Shown here one piece after another: positions 8,560-20,448 of a stretch of DNA of 64,000 nt. The notes beneath the pieces are model-generated. The model ran no database searches and was not told the origin of the DNA. It was given only the letters and a program-made list of their open reading frames with translations. The translations under genes were made by a program, and so were the position numbers. How positions within the stretch are numbered: the first letter of the stretch is position 1; each line of letters starts with the position of its first letter. The DNA is from Caldilineaceae bacterium (lineage in GTDB: Bacteria > Chloroflexota > Anaerolineae > Caldilineales > Caldilineaceae): positions 19,904 to 83,903 of the forward strand of contig JACKBA010000030.1 in assembly GCA_020634815.1 (NCBI GenBank). The letters are read 5' to 3'.

Positions 8560-9604
8560 CTACAAGATAACATGTTGAGATTTGGGCCTGACAGAGAAGC
8601 AGAGTAGTAGTTGACGAACAGACCAGACAGCATCAGTAATGCCAGCGGCCATGGCCGGTGTACCCTCCAAAGTCTCATGAATTCGGCAGAAATTGTAGAC
8701 ACAACCAGTCCAAAAGAGTGCAGCCTGCAGATGAGCGAGCGAACGAGCTGGTGTCCGCGAGCGCCGGGTCAAAGCGGGAAGCCATGTGCGCAGAGATGCG
8801 TTGAGTCGCTCCACATAAGCGGTATTGAAAACGCCGAGTTGTGTTTGCGAACAATACAGGACTTGTTGTGCAACATTCCAGGAGCCGATCACCAAACGGC
8901 GCGAAATGGAGATGAGGCGTTTGCCTGCTTTGTGTTTGACGACCTGCACAAACGAAAGCTCTGGCCAGAGTTCCAAGCGAGGACGTCCTCGCCTACCGGT
9001 GTGTACTGGATCCCGAAACACCTTGCGCACTGCCTGCGCCCAGCCACCAAAGCCATCGGTCACCCACAGGATCGGGGCCACTGCGGTTGGCAGCCGCAAC
9101 GACACGTTCGACAACCCGGCGCACCAAAGCTGTGTTGCGTTCGGTGTCTACCTCACCCCAGATGAACAATCGGGAAAAGACGCAGATCGCTGTGGCGATC
9201 CAGACCCTCCCGTTCTGCGTCTTGACACAGAGTTCATCGCCTTGCACCTGCCCCATGTCAATCCGACCCTGACAAACCACCTCTGCCTGGACGCGTTGTG
9301 CATGGCGCCCAACCCGCACATGCCATTCCGACACCGTCCGCTCATTCAGGCCAAACGCCAATACGATCGCTTGCACTGGACATCCGTTTGCCAACAACGT
9401 CACCACCACAATTACCAACCAGTGCGGATAATGCAATCTGAACAACGGACTCCCTTCCGTTTCCACAAAGGTCCGTTTGCACACCGCACAGCGCAGGCGG
9501 CGCTCTTTCTGCGAGTGTATCCAGATTCGCTCCGTTTCGCCGCAGTGTGGGCAACTCATCAGCTTTGCATCCAGCCTTGGTTCTGCCATAAATTTCAGTT
9601 CCAT
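8560..9604 (-). pseudogene. Transposase of the IS1-like element, one +1 frameshift
   Basis: The frame opens with an excellent Shine-Dalgarno (AGGAGG, 8 bases before the ATG). It encodes an N-terminal zinc ribbon (CPHC and CAVC pairs), a helix-turn-helix, and the first catalytic aspartate in VQGDEL. The reading then breaks at a run of four C (plus strand GGGG at 9074-9077). Dropping one base restores a 347-residue protein with the second aspartate (VTDGFGG) and the catalytic glutamate (VERLNASL). This is either a recent one-base insertion that killed the gene or a programmed frameshift. The rest of the protein looks undamaged, so any inactivation is recent. Confidence 0.8.
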
Positions 9605-9708
9605 GAGGGCGCCTCCTCTGTGATTGATGAACCTTCGCTCGCTACGAAAGATTCTACATCACTCAGAGGCGCTCTCATTGCTTAATCCACGCTATCTCGC
9701 TGTGTTAT
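8567..9708 (-). mobile_element. Insertion sequence, IS1-like DDE type
   Basis: An element of about 1.14 kb carrying one transposase reading frame. Its ends are imperfect 15-bp inverted repeats: ATAACATGTTGAGAT at 8567-8581 and ATAACACAGCGAGAT read inward from 9708, matching at 11 of 15 positions. Exact borders are uncertain because the transposase stop codon (8560-8562) falls just outside the left repeat and no clear target duplication is visible. Flanking genes are intact. Confidence 0.7.
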
Positions 9709-9777
9709 ATACTACTATCCATGAAACCCAGCCCCAGGCCGCCCGGCCATCACCAGCGAAAGGAAGCGCAGCGCGCC

Positions 9778-10527
9778 ATGAGTCACGAGCAGAGCGATCT
9801 CCGGTATCCGCCGCTGCCGGCGCCCTACGACGGCGCGTTGCGCGCGGCCGTGGCCGCAATCATGGCGGCCTACACCCCCTTCGGCATCATCGCCGCCGGC
9901 AGCGTGTTGCGCGGGCAGGGCGGGCCGTCGAGCGACATCGACCTCTACGTGCTGCATGCCGCACCCTTCCGCCAGCGTTTGCAGCGGCGCTATGCCAGCG
10001 TGCCCTTCGAGATCTTTATCAACACGCCGCAGCAGGTGCGCCGCTACTTTGAGGAAGAGCACGCCGCCGCGCGGCCCATCACCGCCCACATACTGACCTC
10101 GGGCTTCGTCATGCTCGATCTCGACCCTGCCGTGCAGGCGTTGCGCGCCGAGGCGGCCCAGTGGCTGGCGAAAGCGCCGGCGCCGTCCGCCGATGCCCTG
10201 CTCTGGCGGCGCTATGCCATCGCCGACGAGCTGGACAATGCCGGTGATGTGCTGGCTGTCGATCCGGCGTGCGCGTCGCTCATCCTGCATGCTGCGGTCA
10301 ACAAGCTGGTCGAGTACGCCTTTGTCTCCCGCAACCGCAATCTGCCGCGCCAGAAAGAACTGCTGGCCGCGCTCGATACGCTGGACGCCGAAGCGGGCGC
10401 GCGGGCGCGTGCCTTTTACGCCGCGGCGGATGCGCCGGCGCAGTTAATCGCCGCCACGGCGCTGGCCGCCCACCTCACCGGCGCCACGACCTTCTTCGAG
10501 TGGGATTCGGTGCGCCAGCCCGTGTGA
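9778..10527 (+). CDS. Nucleotidyltransferase-fold protein
   Basis: A 249-residue protein with the polymerase-beta-like nucleotidyltransferase signature AAGSVLRGQGGPSSDIDLYV: a Gly-Ser helix start followed by a DxD metal site, near residue 55. The C-terminal half is helical (HEPN-like or substrate-binding; family not recognised). Such proteins transfer a nucleotide to antibiotics, proteins or tRNA, or act as toxins; the target here is unknown. The ATG at 9778 is chosen over one at 9721 because AGGAAG lies upstream of it, while the earlier one abuts the insertion sequence and lacks a ribosome site. Confidence 0.75.
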   Translation: MSHEQSDLRYPPLPAPYDGALRAAVAAIMAAYTPFGIIAAGSVLRGQGGPSSDIDLYVLHAAPFRQRLQRRYASVPFEIFINTPQQVRRYFEEEHAAARPITAHILTSGFVMLDLDPAVQALRAEAAQWLAKAPAPSADALLWRRYAIADELDNAGDVLAVDPACASLILHAAVNKLVEYAFVSRNRNLPRQKELLAALDTLDAEAGARARAFYAAADAPAQLIAATALAAHLTGATTFFEWDSVRQPV

Positions 10528-10606
10528 ACGCCGATTCTGCCGGGGCGTTTCTGGCGCGCCGGCGCACTCTGGCGTATGATAGCGGCTATTCATAACGCAA
10601 CGGCGC

Positions 10607-10657
10607 GGAGACGCAGAGCAGCGAGGCACGGCCTCGTCCTTTGCGTCTCCGTCTTTT
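10607..10657 (+). promoter_or_regulatory. Terminator-like double hairpin in the leuB leader
   Basis: Outer arms GGAGACGCA and TGCGTCTCC (9 bp, perfect) enclose an inner hairpin CGAGGC-ACG-GCCTCG. The sequence GTCTTTTATT follows. This is the layout of an intrinsic terminator, placed about 30 bases before the leuB start and after a TATGAT -10-like box at 10575-10580. It could act as an attenuator, or simply be a family A repeat fragment. No leader peptide rich in leucine was seen. Confidence 0.45.
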
Positions 10658-10688
10658 ATTCACGAGCGACGAGCGAGAGAGACGACCC

Positions 10689-11771
10689 ATGCAAGCCAAG
10701 ATTGTGGTGCTGGCGGGCGACGGCATCGGCCCGGAAGTGACCAACGAAGCCAAGAAGATCCTCGACGTGGTCGGCGAGAAGTTCGGCCACGCTTTTGCCT
10801 ACGACCACCAGTTGATGGGCGGCTGCGCCATCGACGCCCAGGGCACCAGCCTGCCCGACGCCACCGTCGAGGCGTGCCTGCGTGCCGACGCCGTGCTGCT
10901 CGGCGCGGTGGGCGGCCCCAAGTGGGACATTCCCACGGCCAAGGATCGCCCCGAGCGCGGGCTGCTGGCGCTGCGCAAGGCGCTCAACCTCTTCGCCAAC
11001 CTGCGCCCGGTCAAGCTCCAGAAGGAGCTGATCCACGCCAGTACCATCAAGGAGTCGGTGCTGGAGGGGACGGACCTGCTCGTTATCCGCGAGCTGACGG
11101 GCGGCGCCTACTTCGGCCCGCGCCAGGAAGCGGGCGACGATGGCTACGAGGCCTACGACACCATGCTCTACACGCGGCCGGAGATCGAGCGCGTGGTGCG
11201 GCTGGCGGCGGAAGCGGCGCGCGGCCGGCGCGGCAAGCTGGCCAGCGTCGACAAGGCCAACGTGCTGGCGTCGAGCAGGCTCTGGCGCCGCGTTACCGTG
11301 GAGGTAATGAAGGAATATCCCGATGTGGAGCTGGAGCACGTGCTGGTCGACGCCATGGCCATGCACCTCATCCGCCGCCCGGCCACCTTCGACGTGGTCG
11401 TCTCCGAGAATCTCTTTGGCGACATCCTCACCGACGAGGCGTCCATGCTCGCCGGCTCCATGGGCATGCTGCCCTCGGCCAGCCTGGGCGACAAGCTGAA
11501 TCATCACGATCTGCCGCTGGGGCTCTACGAGCCGATCCACGGCAGCGCGCCCGACATCGCGGGCCAGGGCATCGCCAATCCGCTGGCCACGATCCTCAGC
11601 GTCGCCATGCTGCTGCGCCACAGCCTGGGGCTGGAGACAGAGGCCGCGGCCATCGAGCGCGCCGTCGACGACGTGCTCGCCGCCGGCGTGCGCACGGGCG
11701 ACATCGCCGATCCGGGTAGTGAGGTCGTGGGGAGTTCCGTCATGGGGGATCTTGTGGCAGCTAGGATTTGA
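10689..11771 (+). CDS. leuB: 3-isopropylmalate dehydrogenase
   Basis: A 360-residue NAD-dependent dehydrogenase that oxidises 3-isopropylmalate in leucine synthesis. The start IVVLAGDGIGPEV, the RELTGGAYFGPR substrate loop, the metal-binding DILTDEASM and the NAD site EPIHGSAPDIAGQ are all typical LeuB. In organisms using citramalate for isoleucine the same enzyme can act on methylmalate; citramalate synthase is encoded at 15722-17386. The ATG at 10689 is chosen because the LeuB N-terminus begins there; only a weak GAGAG precedes it. The stop TGA is also the first base triplet of the family B repeat. The first gene of a loose biosynthetic group on this strand. Confidence 0.96.
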   Translation: MQAKIVVLAGDGIGPEVTNEAKKILDVVGEKFGHAFAYDHQLMGGCAIDAQGTSLPDATVEACLRADAVLLGAVGGPKWDIPTAKDRPERGLLALRKALNLFANLRPVKLQKELIHASTIKESVLEGTDLLVIRELTGGAYFGPRQEAGDDGYEAYDTMLYTRPEIERVVRLAAEAARGRRGKLASVDKANVLASSRLWRRVTVEVMKEYPDVELEHVLVDAMAMHLIRRPATFDVVVSENLFGDILTDEASMLAGSMGMLPSASLGDKLNHHDLPLGLYEPIHGSAPDIAGQGIANPLATILSVAMLLRHSLGLETEAAAIERAVDDVLAAGVRTGDIADPGSEVVGSSVMGDLVAARI

Positions 11772-11984
11772 GGGGATGAGGGGATGACAAGATGAGGGGG
11801 TGAGGGGGTGTTTCGTCAACAATTAGCAATCAGCAATTAGCAATCAATAATTCGAATTGTTAATTGTTAATTGTTAATTGCTGATTGTTAATGAGCGCCC
11901 CTCACCCCCTCATCCTGTCATCTTTTCACCCCCTCATCTTGTCATCTTGTCATCCAAATCACTCCCTCATCTTGTCATCTTTAG
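11769..11984. repeat. Palindromic low-complexity repeat, family B
   Basis: Left arm: repeats of GAGGGGATGA/GACAAGATGA. Centre: runs of CAATTAGCAAT and their complement TTGTTAATTG. Right arm: CCCCTCACCCCCTCAT and TCATCTTGTCATC, the complement of the left. The left arm starts at the leuB stop codon; the right arm ends 6 bases before the ppc start. Relatives lie at 33240-33432 and 62212-62250. It could act as a terminator for leuB, but it leaves almost no room for a ppc promoter. Confidence 0.8.
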
Positions 11985-11990
11985 GCACCA

Positions 11991-14747
<2,757 letters not shown>

Positions 14748-14803
14748 GTTTTCCGGCATGGCCGTACTCCGGCTATGATTACGCCTCTACACTTGCGAGG
14801 TGA

Positions 14804-15577
14804 ATGTTGACAGAGTTGCTCTCCACAGTTGACGGTCTTCTGATCGATATCGACGGCGTGTTGACGCTGGGCGAAGAGGTGATACCGGGCGCGCCAGAGG
14901 TGATCGAAACCCTGCGCGCCCGGAAGATTCCCTTCCGCTTCATGACGAACACCACCATCTACTGCCGGTACACGCTGCTGGACCGCTTGCAGGCGCTGGG
15001 CTTCCCGGCGACGCTGGATGAACTCTACACCGCGACCTATGTGGCGGCGCGCTATCTGAAGGAACAGAACGCGCAGAGTTACTTCCCGCTCCTGCTGCCC
15101 GACGCCCAGCTCGAGTTTGCCGGCATCGACGTGGACGAGGAAGCGCCCGAGTATGTGGTGGTGGGCGATCTGGGCGCCAGCTTCACCTTTGCGCGGCTCA
15201 ACCGGGCGTTCCGGGCGCTGCTCAACGGTGCAAAGCTGGTGGCGCTGCACAAGAAGCGTCACTGGCGCACGCCCGACGGTCTCTTTCTCGACGCCGGCCC
15301 CTTCGTCATGGCGCTGGAGTACGCCACGGAGACCAACGCCATCGTCGTCGGCAAGCCGAGCGAGGCGTACTTCCGCATGGTGCTGGACGACCTGGGGCTG
15401 CCGCTGGAGCGCGTGGCGATGATCGGCGACGACATCGAGATCGACGTGCGCGGTGCGCGGCGCATGGGCATCCAGGGCTGGCTGGTGAAGACGGGGCGCT
15501 TCCGCAAAGAAGACCTGGGCCGCGGCATCTGGCCGGATCATGTGCTGGAGAGTATCGCGGATCTGATTAGAGAGTAG
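14804..15577 (+). CDS. HAD-superfamily (class IIA) sugar or phospho-amino-acid phosphatase
   Basis: A 257-residue HAD hydrolase of the NagD/LHPP type. Motif I is LLIDIDGVLT with the nucleophilic aspartate, motif II is FMTNTT, the lysine motif is VVGKPSEAY, and motif III is MIGDDIEIDV. A large cap domain between motifs II and III defines class IIA. These enzymes remove phosphate from small molecules such as p-nitrophenyl phosphate, UMP, glycolate-phosphate or phospholysine; the substrate here is unknown. The ATG has GCGAGGTGA just upstream and a TATGAT box at 14774-14779. The last codons and stop are part of the family C repeat. Confidence 0.88.
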   Translation: MLTELLSTVDGLLIDIDGVLTLGEEVIPGAPEVIETLRARKIPFRFMTNTTIYCRYTLLDRLQALGFPATLDELYTATYVAARYLKEQNAQSYFPLLLPDAQLEFAGIDVDEEAPEYVVVGDLGASFTFARLNRAFRALLNGAKLVALHKKRHWRTPDGLFLDAGPFVMALEYATETNAIVVGKPSEAYFRMVLDDLGLPLERVAMIGDDIEIDVRGARRMGIQGWLVKTGRFRKEDLGRGIWPDHVLESIADLIRE

Positions 15578-15700
15578 AGATTGGAGAGTAGAGATTGGAG
15601 TTTAGGGGTCGGGAAGGTTCGTGCAGCATGGGCGGGGATATCCGTCGCCGCACAATCTCCAATCTCCTAATCTCTCAATCTCCAATCTCTCAATCTCACA
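15563..15700. repeat. Palindromic low-complexity repeat, family C
   Basis: Left arm built from GAGAGTAGAGATTGGA units, right arm from CCAATCTCTCAATCTC units, with about 55 unrelated bases between them. The left arm overlaps the end of the HAD gene and supplies its stop codon. A second copy is at 57759-57823. It probably folds as a long hairpin in RNA. Confidence 0.8.
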
Positions 15701-15721
15701 AGATACAAGTGAGAATCAACC

Positions 15722-17386
<1,665 letters not shown>

Positions 17387-17398
17387 TATAGAGTGGGA

Positions 17399-17540
17399 CT
17401 TTCGTCTACAGTGACGACCACTTTCTTCTGCAGTAGTGAGTGCTTTCGTGTGCAGTGTTGTGAGCTTTCCTTCGCACTGGAAGAATTCGTGTGCAGTGAC
17501 GGTGCGAGAGGTACTTTGCACGAGTCACTGCAGAAAAGCG
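17399..17540. repeat. Degenerate array with about 22-bp period, transposon-end-like
   Basis: Variants of TTCGTGTGCAGTGACG start at 17401, 17424, 17444 and 17487, i.e. 20-23 bases apart with one double gap. An inverted copy (GTCACTGCAGAAAAG) starts at 17525. Spaced sites of this length resemble the multiple transposase-binding sites at the ends of Tn7/Tn5053-type (TnsB/TniA) transposons. No such transposase is in the window. Identity as a transposon end is inference. Confidence 0.5.
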
Positions 17541-17561
17541 CCGCAATTGCCCCGAATGCCG

Positions 17562-17617
17562 CAGATGGCGGAGTAGCATTGATAAAACCTTGACGTATGA
17601 TGCTACTCCGCTATCTG
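17562..17617. repeat. 18-bp inverted repeat with 20-base loop
   Basis: CAGATGGCGGAGTAGCAT at 17562-17579 is repeated inverted at 17600-17617 with one mismatch. It lies at the downstream side of the IS630 remnant and may be a terminator or the fused ends of a lost element. Confidence 0.6.
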
Positions 17618-17691
17618 GGCGATCGTGGCAACTCCATACATGGAATGTGCCTCGCTCGGGCTAGTAGTCCGTCAATCGTGAAACTTGGGAT

Positions 17692-17880
17692 ATCGTAGGG
17701 GCGTGCATAGACATCCAGCACATCTTCCATAGCGCAAACGAACTGTGCGTTGGCCTTGGCTGGAATACACCACTGTTCCTTCAGTTAAGGCTCAAGTTCA
17801 TTTTTTTGAGTGTCTTGCGCGCTGTCTCATGCGAAACGCTCTCCACGACACCGAGTTCAACCAGCCGTGTTTTAAGGACG
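17692..17880 (-). pseudogene. IS630-family transposase remnant
   Basis: Read on the minus strand, the first part encodes VELGVVESVSHETARKTLKK, the conserved core of IS630 transposases before the first catalytic aspartate. A frameshift and stop follow. In the next frame comes LKEQWCIPAKANAQFVCAME and DVLDVYARPYD, again typical of the family. The N-terminal part and the rest of the catalytic domain are gone. The remnant joins a different coding sequence at about 17880 on one side and the repeat-rich stretch on the other. It is a dead fragment. Confidence 0.75.
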
Positions 17881-18009
17881 GCGAAGGATGCGACGGTGGG
17901 ACGCGATGCCACGGTCGCCGAAGTGCGCACGGCCGTGCGCCAGTTGCGCTTCGAGGTAGCGGCCATCCTGCGCGCACATCCGGAAGTCAACCCACCGGCA
18001 GATTTCTAG
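17881..18009 (+). pseudogene. 3' end of an unidentified gene, cut by the IS630 remnant
   Basis: The plus strand is open from the junction with the IS630 remnant to a TAG at 18009, encoding about 42 residues ending AAILRAHPEVNPPADF. GC-rich third codon positions and a helical, charged composition look like real coding sequence, and a terminator hairpin follows at 18026. I take it as the surviving tail of a gene whose front was removed when the element inserted. The protein family is not recognised. Confidence 0.5.
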
Positions 18010-18025
18010 CCGGGCCCCAACTGGC

Positions 18026-18059
18026 GCCATCCGACCCGGCGGGTAGCGGGACGGATGGC
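18026..18059 (+). terminator. Hairpin terminator after the truncated gene
   Basis: Stem GCCATCCG/CGGATGGC with an 18-base loop, extended by an outer GGGCC/GGCCC pair and followed by a pyrimidine-rich CTCTTTCTCTC. It begins 16 bases after the stop at 18009. Confidence 0.55.
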
Positions 18060-18089
18060 GGCCCTCTTTCTCTCGACAACTGAATAACG

Positions 18090-18130
18090 GCAACAATGCC
18101 GGTTCCCGTGGGTGGGGCCGGCATTGTTGC
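18090..18130. terminator. 13-bp perfect hairpin
   Basis: GCAACAATGCCGG at 18090-18102 and its exact complement at 18118-18130 enclose 15 bases. No T-run follows on either side. It lies in the gap before the lipoprotein gene at 18232 and could terminate readthrough or be a small element. The rest of 18131-18231 shows nothing else I can name. Confidence 0.5.
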
Positions 18131-18231
18131 GAGGATCCCAGTCGATCCAGGCGCTTGGCGCCCCGCCCCACCTATGGCAAGATACCGTCAACACAGATTT
18201 TGTACCCGCCACCACATGACAGAGGAAGACC

Positions 18232-18777
18232 ATGAAGACCATCAGCCCGCTCGCCTGGAACCGGATCGCTGCGGTGGTTGCCGCCCTGCTGCTTCCGGCG
18301 CTCTTGACCGCCTGTTCGCCCGCACAGCCCGCCGAGCCGGCCACGCCGACGCCCAATACAAGCGACGTCGAGCGCTTCCTGGAGACCTTCCGCTCCTTTG
18401 GCGGTGAGGTACTGACCATCGACGCCGCCAACCCCACGGTGTCCGCCGAAGTCAGCACGGTGGGGACGATGGCCGCGGCCACGGTGACGCAGGGCAACCC
18501 GCCCTGTGCCGGCTTTGTGGAGACGATGCCGAGCATGGTCGTCAAGCTGGAGAGCGCAGCGACCGCACTCGAGGTCTCTTTTGCCGGTGCCACCAACTCC
18601 ACGCTCGTGATCCTGAACGAGCAAGAACAGATCCTGTGCGACGAGAATGCGCCGCTTACCAGCACCCCGACCTTCACAGTGTCCGATCCCGCGCCCCAAC
18701 TCTATGCCATCTATGTGGGCCGCACCAACATGCAGCAGCCCGCCAGCGGCACGTTGACGGTCACCGCGCAGCCGTAG
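18232..18777 (+). CDS. Small lipoprotein of unknown function
   Basis: A 181-residue protein with a lipoprotein signal peptide: basic start, hydrophobic stretch, and lipobox LLTAC with the lipidated cysteine at about residue 28. A short Ala/Pro/Thr-rich linker follows, then a compact beta-rich domain with two further cysteines that may form a disulfide. The protein should be anchored outside the cytoplasmic membrane. I do not recognise the domain. The DUF2723 gene starts 39 bases downstream on the same strand, so the two may be cotranscribed. Confidence 0.75.
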   Translation: MKTISPLAWNRIAAVVAALLLPALLTACSPAQPAEPATPTPNTSDVERFLETFRSFGGEVLTIDAANPTVSAEVSTVGTMAAATVTQGNPPCAGFVETMPSMVVKLESAATALEVSFAGATNSTLVILNEQEQILCDENAPLTSTPTFTVSDPAPQLYAIYVGRTNMQQPASGTLTVTAQP

Positions 18778-18816
18778 GAGATCGAGCGCGCCGACGGTCG
18801 CCTGCCCGTCCTATCG

Positions 18817-20391
18817 ATGCAAACGACAAAGACGATACCACCCCTCACCGCCGCCGACGCGGTAGCCGCCGTGGTAGTCGGCGCCGCGGCGCTGGCGCTC
18901 TACCTGCGCACGCTGGTTCCGTACCCCCTGCCGGGCGATAGCGGCGAATTCCAGGTGCTCGTCCACCAACTCGGCGCCGCGCACACGACGGGCTACTCCA
19001 CCTATCTGCTGCTCGGCCATCTCTTCGAGCAACTCGTACCGTGGGGCGACGTCGCCTGGCGCGTCAATCTCTTCTCCGCGGTCATGGGCGCGTTGGCGGC
19101 GGCGCTCGTCTACCTGGCCGGCAAACTCCTCACCGGCAGCGGGCCGGCCGCGGTCGTCGGCGCGCTGAGCCTGAGCGTGGGCTTCACCTTCTGGTCGCAG
19201 GCGATCATCGCCGAGGTCTACACGACCGGCGCCGCCTTCCTGGCCGCGGTGCTGTTCTGCGTGCTGCTCTGGGAGCGCACGGACAGCCGCTGGGCGATCG
19301 GGGTGGCGGGGATGCTCGGCGGGGTCGGGCTGGGCGCTCACGGCAGCCTGGCGCCGCTGGGCCTGGCCGTGGCGCTCTTTCTGCTGCTCAATGCGCGCCG
19401 CTGGCGCACGTGGCTGCTCCCCGCGCTGGCCGGCGCCATCATCGGGCTGGCCCTCTACGCCGGCGGCATGTTCCTGGTCGATGCCAACCAGGCGCCGGCC
19501 AACATCTTCAACGCCGCCTACACGGCCTCGCGCTCGAAGTGGGGATTGAGCGCGGCCGATGTGGAGAATCCAGCCACGCGCGTCTGGTTTCTCGCCAGCG
19601 CGGGCCAGTGGTGCTCCGCCCTCTTCACGGACCCCGGCGCCGACACGTGGCCCGGCATTCTCGATTACCTGGGGAAGCTGCCGCGCGACGTCGCCTGGCC
19701 GGCGATTGGCCTGGCGCTGCTCGGCCTGGGCGTGCTGCTGCGCCGCGAGTGGAAAGTCGCCACCTTCCTGTTCGTGGCGCTGTTGCTTCAGCTTGTGATT
19801 TACGTCAACTACGGCGTCGGCGACCGCTACGTCTTCTTTATCCCCACCTACGTGTTGTGGTCACTGCTGGTCACGGCGGGGGCGGCGGGCGTGCTGGACT
19901 TCGTGGGCCGCTGGTCGTGGGGCAAGCGCGCCGCGATGCAGGCCGGGCTTGCCGCGGTCCTGGCGCTGCTGTGCGTGGGGCCGCTGGTGGCGCCCCGGTG
20001 GCCGGCGATCCGCGCCGGGTCCACACCCTTTACCGGCGCCCGCGAGTACCTGGTGCGGCCCGACACCGTGTCGATTTCCCGCATCGCCCCGCTCGTCACC
20101 GCCGCGCTCGAGCCAAACGCCATCGTCTTTACCGAGTGGCACTGGCTCTATCCGTATTACTACGCCGCGCACATCGAGCAGGCGAAGACCGGCATCCAGT
20201 TCATCGAGACATCGCCGCGCTCCGAGCAGCGCGGGCTGGCGTCATCGCTTTTCGAGTTCGTGCATGCCAACATCGCCGAGCGGCCAATCTACACCACCGG
20301 GCAGGAAGGCGACTTCGCCCGCGCCGGCTACCGCGTGACGCGCGTCACCGTCGGCCCGACGACGATGTACCGGATCGAGGCGCCGCAATAG
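18817..20391 (+). CDS. DUF2723-family multi-span membrane protein (glycosyltransferase-like)
   Basis: A 524-residue protein with about ten to twelve membrane helices. The N-terminal part holds the DUF2723 pattern PLPGDSGEFQ followed by GAAHTTGYSTYLLLG. In the related GT-C fold of protein O-mannosyltransferases the acidic pair after the first helix is catalytic. A C-terminal soluble domain (after about residue 410) is likely extracytoplasmic. Probable role: transfer of a sugar from a lipid carrier to a surface protein or glycan. The acceptor is unknown. Confidence 0.8.
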   Translation: MQTTKTIPPLTAADAVAAVVVGAAALALYLRTLVPYPLPGDSGEFQVLVHQLGAAHTTGYSTYLLLGHLFEQLVPWGDVAWRVNLFSAVMGALAAALVYLAGKLLTGSGPAAVVGALSLSVGFTFWSQAIIAEVYTTGAAFLAAVLFCVLLWERTDSRWAIGVAGMLGGVGLGAHGSLAPLGLAVALFLLLNARRWRTWLLPALAGAIIGLALYAGGMFLVDANQAPANIFNAAYTASRSKWGLSAADVENPATRVWFLASAGQWCSALFTDPGADTWPGILDYLGKLPRDVAWPAIGLALLGLGVLLRREWKVATFLFVALLLQLVIYVNYGVGDRYVFFIPTYVLWSLLVTAGAAGVLDFVGRWSWGKRAAMQAGLAAVLALLCVGPLVAPRWPAIRAGSTPFTGAREYLVRPDTVSISRIAPLVTAALEPNAIVFTEWHWLYPYYYAAHIEQAKTGIQFIETSPRSEQRGLASSLFEFVHANIAERPIYTTGQEGDFARAGYRVTRVTVGPTTMYRIEAPQ

Positions 20392-20448
20392 TTCGGCGGC
20401 GAAGCAGCAACCCGACGCAATCAACGCACGCACAAAGGGGAACCCACC

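Noticed and set aside
17399..17540. Possible CRISPR array
   Set aside because: The units are degenerate, differ at many positions, include an inverted copy, and leave no spacers of constant length. No cas gene is present.
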